A stretch of DNA of 64,000 bases from Burkholderiaceae bacterium (GTDB lineage Bacteria > Pseudomonadota > Gammaproteobacteria > Burkholderiales > Burkholderiaceae_C): positions 62,001 to 126,000 of the forward strand of contig JAIESX010000006.1 of NCBI GenBank assembly GCA_019745555.1, read 5' to 3'. This document shows positions 55,762 to 64,000 of this stretch, in pieces. Each line of letters opens with the position of its first letter. Positions within the stretch are counted from its first letter, which is position 1. The notes under the pieces were generated by a model. The model saw only the letters and a program-made list of their open reading frames with translations, searched no databases and was not told where the DNA came from. Made by a program: the position numbers and the translations under genes.

Positions 55762-56541
55762 ATGGAACTGCGCGCCGCCTGCCTCGAACTGCTGGCCCTG
55801 GCCGACCCCGTGGCCAAGGCCCGGGCTGTCGCGGCTCTGGACCGGCAAGGCGCCGTCGACTGCGCGCGCGTCTTCGCCGAGCCGCCCGGCGTTCCCGGTC
55901 GCAGCGAGCGCCCGCCCTTGCTGCCCCACACCCAGATCAAACCCGGCTCGCTCGCCACCCCACGCGGCCATGCGGCCCTGGTGCACAGCATCGTGCACAT
56001 CGAACGCAACGCGATCGACCTGGCCCTGGACATCTGCTGGCGTTTCGCCGGCCTGCCCGAGGCCTTCTATCGCGACTGGCTGCAGGTGGCCTTCGAGGAG
56101 GCCTACCACTTCACGCTCTTGCGTGAGCACCTGCTGACGCTGGGTTACGACTACGGCGACTTCCCGGCCCACGATGGTCTGTGGGAAATGGCCGAGCGGA
56201 CCAAGGGTGACCTGCTGGCGCGGGTGGCCCTGGTACCGCGCACGCTGGAGGCCCGGGGTCTCGATGCTTCGCCGGCGGTGAAGACCAAGCTGGTGTCGAT
56301 AGGCGATCACCGCGCTGGGGCGATCCTGGACATCATCCTGCACGATGAGATCGGGCATGTGGCGACGGGGAACCGGTGGTATGCGTGGGCTTGTGCGCAG
56401 CGTTCTCTTGATCCTGTTTCAACTTATGCCGAGTTGACGGTGAAGTATCAGGCACCGAAGTTGAAGAGGCCGTTTAACTTGGATGCTCGTCGTGCTGCGG
56501 GCTTTAGTGATGCGGAGCTGTCTGCACTGCAATCTGAGTGA
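55762..56541 (+). CDS. DUF455 family ferritin-like protein
   Basis: The 259-residue protein has the ferritin-like helices of DUF455 with candidate metal ligands in HIERNAIDLALDICWRF, FEEAYHFTLLREHL and HDEIGHVATGNRWYAWAC (Glu/His spaced as in diiron proteins). The family is close to MiaE-like tRNA hydroxylases, but a function is not shown. Codon choice in the last 65 or so codons (from about 56340) turns AT-richer than in the first part, next to the repeat at 56572. Confidence 0.88.
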   Translation: MELRAACLELLALADPVAKARAVAALDRQGAVDCARVFAEPPGVPGRSERPPLLPHTQIKPGSLATPRGHAALVHSIVHIERNAIDLALDICWRFAGLPEAFYRDWLQVAFEEAYHFTLLREHLLTLGYDYGDFPAHDGLWEMAERTKGDLLARVALVPRTLEARGLDASPAVKTKLVSIGDHRAGAILDIILHDEIGHVATGNRWYAWACAQRSLDPVSTYAELTVKYQAPKLKRPFNLDARRAAGFSDAELSALQSE

Positions 56542-56571
56542 GTCTCTTTGGCTGAGGCCCTGGGGAGCGTG

Positions 56572-56790
56572 GCTTTGCCGGGATGTGCCCCCGGCAGGGC
56601 AGTAACTTTCTTTTGCTTCGCCAAAAGAAAGTCACCAAAGAAAAGGCGAGCCGGATTCGTCGACCCTCCGCTGCGCTACGGGCACGCTGCGTTGCTCGGG
56701 CCCGGCGGGAAGCGCAGAAACTCGCTGCGCTCAAACATCTGCGCTTCTTGATCCGCCGCTCCCTGCGCTACTCGCCTCCTCATTACGGCG
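56572..56790 (+). repeat. Dispersed-repeat copy A (inverted partner at 57541-57760)
   Basis: This 219-bp segment is the inverted, imperfect copy of 57541-57760. Shared blocks are 57 bp (56643-56699, one mismatch), 21 bp (56718-56738, identical) and 30 bp (56761-56790, identical). It holds the perfect hairpin 56605-56632. Reading frames that cross it are not supported as genes. Similar sequences have the look of a family dispersed in Burkholderiales genomes, which I recall but cannot check here. Confidence 0.85.
56605..56632 (+). other. Perfect hairpin in repeat copy A
   Basis: ACTTTCTTTTG (56605-56615) pairs with CAAAAGAAAGT (56622-56632), loop CTTCGC. Copy B has the same hairpin with one base pair exchanged, so the stem is conserved while its sequence varies. 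Confidence 0.85.
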
Positions 56791-56809
56791 GGGGAGCCCA
56801 AACAGCCGA

Positions 56810-56836
56810 ACCAGTACGCGCTTCGCGCGTACTGGT
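56810..56836. other. Perfect hairpin on the inner side of copy A
   Basis: A 12-bp stem (ACCAGTACGCGC at 56810-56821 with its complement at 56825-56836) closes a TTC loop. It lies between repeat copy A and the stop codon of the nuclease gene, 7 bp from it. Copy B has a different perfect palindrome in the same relative place. Confidence 0.8.
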
Positions 56837-56843
56837 GTTGCCG

Positions 56844-57419
56844 TTATTCCCCGGAAGGCACATGTTTCCTACCTTGGTTTCGCATGAGCCTCCCTTCTTT
56901 CATCAGCAAGCCAATGATGCTGTAGCTCAGGTAGTCTTTTGATCCGCCACCGTAGTCCGATTGCAGGCCAAGATATTTCGCGGCGTCAGAGTTTGAGATG
57001 CCAGATGGATTGGCTTTTGCGAGCTCCATGACAGACGCCTTCATTAGGTCCAGGGCCATTTGAGCCTTTTCATAACATCCATCTGGGATGTTGAGCTTGA
57101 TGTGGCGGCTAATATTTTCAGGATTGGGTCGTACCCGATTCGTCAGCAATCCGCCCTGGGAGCGAATACCGAATGCAGAGATCAGTTCGGCTTCAATTTT
57201 CAGAGCCTGTTGTTCAGTGAGGTTGTCTGCAATGATCGTATGCATGACCTTATGACCAGAGCTTTTGATCTGCTGGATGAGCTGTCCTTTTTCGGACTCG
57301 TCAATGTTTGCTTGATGCTCCCAAGCCCGATTGCCTGTGCCTTTCCCGATATAGAAAGGCTTTGAAGGTTTGTCTCGAGGATCTTTAAGTGCATAGACGT
57401 AGAACGGATTCTGAGCCAT
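56844..57419 (-). CDS. GIY-YIG nuclease family protein (LEM-3-like)
   Basis: The 191-residue protein begins with a GIY-YIG domain: FYVYALKDP (residues 6-14), FYIGKGTGNR (22-31, catalytic arginine R31) and an acidic helix KIEAEL (75-79) with the metal-binding glutamate. This spacing is of the LEM-3/ANKLE1-like subgroup. A C-terminal part (about 140-180, SNSDAAKYLGLQSDYGGGSKDYLSYSIIGLLMKEGRLMR) looks like a winged-helix DNA-binding module. The gene is AT-rich against its surroundings and is bracketed by inverted repeats, so it was probably brought in. Whether it is active is not known. Confidence 0.8.
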   Translation of the reverse strand: MAQNPFYVYALKDPRDKPSKPFYIGKGTGNRAWEHQANIDESEKGQLIQQIKSSGHKVMHTIIADNLTEQQALKIEAELISAFGIRSQGGLLTNRVRPNPENISRHIKLNIPDGCYEKAQMALDLMKASVMELAKANPSGISNSDAAKYLGLQSDYGGGSKDYLSYSIIGLLMKEGRLMRNQGRKHVPSGE

Positions 57420-57485
57420 GCTTGCCTTTCATGCTTTATGCGGATATCCGCTTTATATCAATATCGTTTCGTGCACCTGCGCTAT

Positions 57486-57509
57486 GAGGACGCGCCATGG
57501 CGCGTCCTC
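57486..57509. other. Perfect 24-bp palindrome on the inner side of copy B
   Basis: GAGGACGCGCCA at 57486-57497 is followed directly by its exact reverse complement at 57498-57509. It lies 67-90 bp upstream of the nuclease start codon and 32 bp inside repeat copy B. Confidence 0.8.
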
Positions 57510-57540
57510 GCTGTCTTCGGTATTCGGGATTCGGTTCCCA

Positions 57541-57760
57541 CGCCGTAATGAGGAGGCGAGTAGCGCAGGGCCGGGCGGAATTAGGGGCGCGCATGTTTGA
57601 GCGCAGCGAGTTTGCGCGCACCCCGCCCGGACCGAGCAACGCAGCGTGCCCGTAGCGTAGCGGAGGGTCGACGAATCCGGCTCGCCTTCTCTTTGCTTAC
57701 TTTCTCTTGGCGAAGCAAGAGAAAGTGAGTCGCCCGCCGGGGCGAGACCCGGCTTGCCAC
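57541..57760 (-). repeat. Dispersed-repeat copy B (inverted partner of 56572-56790)
   Basis: Copy B mirrors copy A. The matching blocks are 57541-57570 (identical to 56761-56790), 57593-57613 (identical to 56718-56738) and 57632-57688 (one mismatch to 56643-56699). It carries the hairpin 57699-57726. The rest of the 416-bp gap between the nuclease gene and the carbonic anhydrase gene has no supported gene. Confidence 0.85.
57699..57726 (-). other. Perfect hairpin in repeat copy B
   Basis: ACTTTCTCTTG (57699-57709) pairs with CAAGAGAAAGT (57716-57726), loop GCGAAG. Relative to copy A, a T-A pair is replaced by a C-G pair, a compensating change. Confidence 0.85.
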
Positions 57761-57835
57761 CGCACCAAACCCGCAGCCGGCGCGGGAAAGGCCATGAACT
57801 CTACAATCAGCCCATCCCCAATAAGAGACATAACC

Positions 57836-58360
57836 ATGGCCCTCTACGAACTCGACGGACAAGCCCCCACCCTCGGCAAAAACGCCTGGGTCGCCGACAG
57901 CGCCCAGGTCATCGGCAAGGTGACCCTGGAAGAAAACGCCAGCGTCTGGTTCGGCACCATCATCCGCGGCGACAGCGAACACATTCACATCGGCAAGAAC
58001 AGCAATGTGCAGGACGCCAGCGTGCTGCATGCTGACCCGGGCGTGCCGCTGACCCTGGGCGAGAACGTGTCCATTGGGCACCAGGTCATGCTGCACGGCT
58101 GCACCATCGGGGACGGCTCGCTGATCGGCATCGGCGCCATCGTGCTCAACCACGCCAAGATCGGCAAGAACTGCCTCGTGGGTGCGGGTGCGCTCGTGAC
58201 CGAGGGCAAGGAGTTTCCGGACGGATCGATGATCCTGGGCAGCCCGGCCAAGGCTGTGAAGCAGCTCAGCCCCGAGCAGATTGCCGGCCTGCAGCGCATC
58301 GCCCGGCATTACGTCGAGAACGCCGAGCAGTTCCGCAAGGGCTTGAAGAAGATCGCCTGA
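57836..58360 (+). CDS. Gamma carbonic anhydrase family protein
   Basis: The 174-residue left-handed beta-helix protein has hexapeptide repeats (SVWFGTIIRGDSEHIHIGKNSNVQDASVLHADPG) and the zinc histidines in LHADPG, IGHQVMLHGC. These fit the YrdA/PaaY/CaiE-like group, whose members bind metal but often have weak or no carbonic anhydrase activity. It is normally a trimer. The ATG at 57836 is chosen by homology; hslO follows after 15 bp. Confidence 0.93.
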   Translation: MALYELDGQAPTLGKNAWVADSAQVIGKVTLEENASVWFGTIIRGDSEHIHIGKNSNVQDASVLHADPGVPLTLGENVSIGHQVMLHGCTIGDGSLIGIGAIVLNHAKIGKNCLVGAGALVTEGKEFPDGSMILGSPAKAVKQLSPEQIAGLQRIARHYVENAEQFRKGLKKIA

Positions 58361-58375
58361 GCCTCATCTGGTCGC

Positions 58376-59362
58376 ATGTCCGAACTCCATAAATTCCTCT
58401 TCGAAGGCCTGCCCGTCCGCGGCATGGTCGTGCGCCTCACCGGTGCCTGGACCGAGATCCTCAAGCGTCGTGCACAAAGTACCTCCGGTCCCTATCCCGC
58501 GTCTGTTCAGGCCCTGCTGGGCGAGATGGCCGCGGCCGGGGCGCTGATGCAGTCCAACATCAAGTTCGACGGCGCGCTCATCCTGCAGGTCTTCGGAGAC
58601 GGACCGGTCAAGCTGGCCGTGGCCGAGGTGCAGTCCGACCTGAGCCTGCGTGCGACAGCTACGGTGCAAGGCGAGGTGGCGGCTGATGCCACACTGGGTG
58701 CCTTGCTCAATGCGCACGGCCAGGGACGCTTTGCCGTCACGCTGGACCCGCAGGGGCGGCAGCCGGGGCAGCAGCCCTACCAGGGGGTGGTGCCGCTGTC
58801 GGATGCTGGAGGCCAGTCCATGCAGAGCCTGGCCCAGGACCTGCAGCTCTACATGCGCCAGAGCGAGCAGCTCGAGACCACGCTGGTACTGGCCGCGGAT
58901 GACAAGGTGGCGGCCGGCCTGCTGATCCAGCGCCTGCCCGTACAGGGCATGGCCAATCTGGCCGGGCAGAACCCGGCCGAGGCCGAGCTCTATGAGGCCG
59001 AGCAGTACGAGCACTACAACCGCATCGCCACCCTGGCAGCCAGCCTCAAGCGCGAGGAGCTGCTGACGCTGGACGTGGAGACCATCCTGCGCCGCCTGTT
59101 CTGGGAAGAGAAACTGCAGCGCTTCGAGCCCCAGATAGGCGAGACCGGTCCGCGTTTTGCCTGCACCTGCAGCCGTGAGCGCGTGAGCGGCATGATCCGT
59201 GGCCTGGGCGAAGTCGAGGCGCGCGAGATCCTGGCCGAGCGCGGCGTGATCCAGGTCGATTGCGAGTTCTGCGGCGCGGGCTACCGTTACGACGACATCG
59301 ACGTGACGCAGCTCTTCACGCAGGCGGGCGACCGGCCGCCTTCGAGTTCTTCAGTGCAGTAA
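58376..59362 (+). CDS. hslO: Redox-regulated chaperonin Hsp33
   Basis: Hsp33 is a holdase activated by oxidation and heat. The 328-residue protein has the N-terminal substrate domain (LHKFLFEGLPVRGMVVRLTGAW) and the C-terminal zinc switch with the cysteines CTC (in FACTCSRERV) and CEFC (in VDCEFCGAGYRYD). The extension after this (about 25 residues, Ser-rich end) is a little long. Its last 47 bp overlap the convergent P-loop gene. Confidence 0.96.
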   Translation: MSELHKFLFEGLPVRGMVVRLTGAWTEILKRRAQSTSGPYPASVQALLGEMAAAGALMQSNIKFDGALILQVFGDGPVKLAVAEVQSDLSLRATATVQGEVAADATLGALLNAHGQGRFAVTLDPQGRQPGQQPYQGVVPLSDAGGQSMQSLAQDLQLYMRQSEQLETTLVLAADDKVAAGLLIQRLPVQGMANLAGQNPAEAELYEAEQYEHYNRIATLAASLKREELLTLDVETILRRLFWEEKLQRFEPQIGETGPRFACTCSRERVSGMIRGLGEVEAREILAERGVIQVDCEFCGAGYRYDDIDVTQLFTQAGDRPPSSSSVQ

Positions 59363-59732
59363 ACAGCCGGAACTCGCACTCAGGATCGGCGCATTTTTCG
59401 CAGACCCCGGTCCAGCGCGGTGCCGGCCCGTCCTGTGGTTCGATGAGGCGCAGGGCGGCGCGCAGGCGCTCCCGTTCGTCTCTGCCGTAGACCACGCCAA
59501 ACGGCACACCCGTGGCCGCCAGTTGCGCACGCAGCGCTGCATCGTTCGCCTGCTGCGCGGGCGTGATGCCAGGCCGGTCCAGTCCCATGAGCAGCACCCG
59601 GTCGTAGCGGCCGGTCTGCAGGGCGTCAGGGGGAGGGGCGTCGCTGATCTGCAGCGTGTCCAGGTGCGAGGCGAGGGCGCGGGCCAGCGCGGTCTTGCCG
59701 GTGGCCGGTGCGCCCACGACGGCAATCTTCAT
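59316..59732 (-). CDS. Small P-loop ATPase-like protein with C-terminal cysteine cluster
   Basis: The 138-residue protein has a Walker A GAPATGKTALARALA at residues 7-14 and a Walker-B-like DRVLLMGLD near 55. A C-terminal cluster VCEKCADPECEF (C-x2-C-x4-C) may bind zinc. It looks like a short NTPase or kinase-type protein of the kind seen after ftsB in some Comamonadaceae, but I do not recognise a named family. Its ATG shares one base with the ftsB stop (TAATG), so it is coupled to ftsB. It runs 47 bp into hslO on the opposite strand. Confidence 0.7.
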   Translation of the reverse strand: MKIAVVGAPATGKTALARALASHLDTLQISDAPPPDALQTGRYDRVLLMGLDRPGITPAQQANDAALRAQLAATGVPFGVVYGRDERERLRAALRLIEPQDGPAPRWTGVCEKCADPECEFRLFTALKNSKAAGRPPA

Positions 59733-60007
59733 TACTTGGCGATCTGGACGTAGATTTCGTTGGGCTTGACCATGCCCAGCTCCAGTCGCGCCTTCTCTTC
59801 CACCATGTCCAGGCCTTCCTTGAGGTCCTGCACCTCGGCGGCCAGGCGGTCGTTGGCCTGCTGGGCCTGGGCGTTCTTCTGACGCTGCAGGTCCAGCTCG
59901 GTGGCCAGGCTGGCCACCTTGGGCACGCTGCCCCGGCCGAACCACAGCTGCGCGTGGAGTACCACGAGCAGGGTGATGAGGACGGCCGGGACGATGCGTG
60001 CGCCCAT
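59732..60007 (-). CDS. ftsB: Cell division protein FtsB
   Basis: FtsB is a small bitopic division protein that joins FtsL and FtsQ. The 91-residue product has an N-terminal membrane helix (about residues 5-21), then a coiled-coil DLQRQKNAQAQQANDRLAAEVQDLKEGLD and the conserved end EEKARLELGMVKPNEIYVQ. It lies 10 bp after eno, the usual eno-ftsB order of beta- and gammaproteobacteria. Confidence 0.95.
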   Translation of the reverse strand: MGARIVPAVLITLLVVLHAQLWFGRGSVPKVASLATELDLQRQKNAQAQQANDRLAAEVQDLKEGLDMVEEKARLELGMVKPNEIYVQIAK

Positions 60008-60017
60008 GAAGGTGGGA

Positions 60018-61304
<1,287 letters not shown>

Positions 61305-61337
61305 TTACCTTTCTAGTTCAAACAATCTCTTTCAACT

Positions 61338-61357
61338 CCCTCCCCTCGAGGGGAGGG
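61338..61357. repeat. Perfect 20-bp palindrome upstream of eno
   Basis: CCCTCCCCTCGAGGGGAGGG is self-complementary over all 20 bases. It lies in the 98-bp gap between eno and the DUF1330 gene, flanked by a G-rich tract. It could be a remnant of a dispersed repeat or a hairpin in the eno leader. No T-run makes it a classical terminator. Confidence 0.55.
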
Positions 61358-61399
61358 TTGGGGTGGGGGCGTTCTATACCCACCAGGAAGGTGAGGGCG

Positions 61400-61693
61400 T
61401 CAGCCCACACCTTCCACAACGATCATGCGCATGACCGCCGCACCCTGGCGCGCATTGCGCGCCCGACCGTATTCGGGGGAAGCGTCGAAAGCCTTGGCGG
61501 CCGCGACGCTGGGGAACTTGAGGATCACGAGGCGATCGGGCGTCCAGTCGCCCTCGATCACCTCCACCTGACCGCCCCGCACCAGCACCTCGGCGCCATG
61601 CACACGCATGGCCTCCGAGGACCATTTCTTGTAGTCCTCGTACTGGGCCGGGTTGGTGACGGTGACGTTGGCGATGATGTAGCCGGCACTCAT
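61400..61693 (-). CDS. DUF1330 domain-containing protein
   Basis: A 97-residue dimeric alpha/beta-barrel-type protein: MSAGYIIANVTVTNPAQYEDYKKW, VLVRGGQVEVIEGDWTPDRLVILKFPSVAAAKAFDASPEYGRARNARQG. DUF1330 proteins have no firm function. It is placed between pyrG (1 bp away) and eno, as in other Burkholderiales, where kdsA often also stands in this cluster. Confidence 0.92.
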   Translation of the reverse strand: MSAGYIIANVTVTNPAQYEDYKKWSSEAMRVHGAEVLVRGGQVEVIEGDWTPDRLVILKFPSVAAAKAFDASPEYGRARNARQGAAVMRMIVVEGVG

Positions 61694-61694
61694 C

Positions 61695-63415
<1,721 letters not shown>

Positions 63416-63482
63416 GACCTCCCCCTGCAGCCGAAGGCCCGGTCCGGGTGGATGTCGGGTGCAGATGCTACATTCCGTGGCC

Positions 63483-64000
63483 ATGAACGACCTCGCCGGA
63501 AAACACATCGTCCTGGGGCTCACGGGCGGCATCGCCTGTTACAAGGCGGCCGAACTCTGCCGCGCCCTGGTCAAGGAAGGCGCCACCGTGCAGGTGGTGA
63601 TGACCGAGGCCGCGGGCCAGTTCATCACGCCCGTGACGATGCAGGCCTTGTCCAACCGCCCGGTCTACCACTCGCAGTGGGATGCGCGCGAGCCCAACAA
63701 CATGGCGCACATCAACCTCAGCCGCGAGGCCGACGCCATCCTGATCGCCCCGGCCAGCGCCGATTTCATGGCCAAGCTGCTGCACGGCCGCGCCGACGAC
63801 CTGCTGAGCCTGATGTGCCTGGCCCGCCCCGTCGAGACCGTGCCCCTGCTGATCGCCCCGGCCATGAACCGCGAGATGTGGGCCAACCCGGCCACGCAAC
63901 GCAATGTGGCCCAGCTCAAGGCCGATGGGGCCCATGTGTTCGAGGTCGGTTCCGGTGACCAGGCCTGTGGCGAGGTGGGCGATGGTCGCATGCTGGAGGC
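63483..64000 (+). CDS. coaBC: Phosphopantothenoylcysteine decarboxylase/synthetase CoaBC, N-terminal part
   Basis: CoaBC makes 4'-phosphopantetheine in coenzyme A synthesis. The frame is open from the ATG at 63483 to the window edge. The 172 residues seen are the flavin-dependent decarboxylase (CoaC) domain: HIVLGLTGGIACYKAAELCRALVKEG, VTMTEAAGQFITPV, the catalytic histidine in NNMAHINLSREADAILIAPASADFMAKL and PAMNREMWANPATQRNVAQLKADG. The synthetase domain lies outside. It is divergent from pyrG. Confidence 0.95.
   Translation, partial: MNDLAGKHIVLGLTGGIACYKAAELCRALVKEGATVQVVMTEAAGQFITPVTMQALSNRPVYHSQWDAREPNNMAHINLSREADAILIAPASADFMAKLLHGRADDLLSLMCLARPVETVPLLIAPAMNREMWANPATQRNVAQLKADGAHVFEVGSGDQACGEVGDGRMLE

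Noticed and set aside
56548..56942. Frames across repeat copy A (and the matching ones in copy B, 57436-57835)
   Set aside because: They follow the repeat in several phases, and the same reading occurs in both copies in unrelated places. They come from the repeat and are not genes in themselves.

Overview
The window is a high-GC chromosomal segment of a betaproteobacterium in Burkholderiales, most probably family Comamonadaceae. This rests on the order rpsO-pnp-quinone oxidoreductase-tpiA-secG-tRNA-Leu(GAG)-nuoA..N-DUF2818-Nudix-DUF1178, on two Bug/TctC periplasmic binding proteins, and on the closeness of the ribosomal, Nuo and Hsp33 proteins to that family. The genus cannot be fixed from the sequence alone. 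Almost all of the window is core-genome. It has no rRNA, CRISPR array, prophage or recognisable insertion sequence.

Layout. 1-3100: tail of an SDR gene, tsaD (t6A tRNA modification), a small heat-shock protein and an aminotransferase. 3100-8150: rpsO, pnp, a quinone oxidoreductase, tpiA and secG. 8261-24094: tRNA-Leu, the full 14-gene complex I operon nuoA-N and its usual followers (DUF2818, a Nudix hydrolase, DUF1178). 24200-24900: a low-GC island with one channel-like membrane gene. 25000-42490: mixed housekeeping and accessory genes, including an ABC exporter, cheV, an EamA exporter, an Ada-like methyltransferase, an old yellow enzyme, a second Hsp20, mltC-like, miaA, a Bcr/CflA exporter, a lipoprotein hydrolase, a HIT protein, gdhA, mutL, a PAP2 phosphatase and DUF808. 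41561-45120: a tartrate module (LysR regulator, Bug binding protein, ttdA, ttdB). 45194-56541: dedA, sirB2-like, amiC-like, tsaE, queG, a phage-type P-loop gene, an AEC transporter, a chalcone-isomerase-like protein, a second Bug protein, xerD, a GST, an EAL-HDOD protein and DUF455. 56572-57760: two inverted repeats of about 220 bp enclosing a low-GC GIY-YIG nuclease gene. 57836-64000: gamma carbonic anhydrase, hslO, a P-loop/zinc protein, ftsB, eno, DUF1330, pyrG and the start of coaBC.

How the genes work together. Complex I is the dominant unit; many of its genes overlap or nearly touch and it reads as one transcript. Four genes serve tRNA modification (tsaD, tsaE, miaA, queG). amiC-like, mltC-like and ftsB serve the cell wall and division. 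The ttdAB set would feed tartrate carbon into oxaloacetate. Readable control sites include a long hairpin in the pnp leader, sigma-32-like promoters before both Hsp20 genes (one with an FNR-type box), NtrC-type dyads before gdhA and a LysR box in the tartrate divergon.

The least explained part is 56572-57760. The two inverted copies keep a perfect hairpin through a paired base change, each has a further strong hairpin on its inner side, and they bracket a foreign-looking nuclease gene. This is the best candidate for an undescribed element. Other points worth a second look are a channel protein with a non-canonical selectivity filter and a phage-type P-loop protein with an altered Walker A motif.
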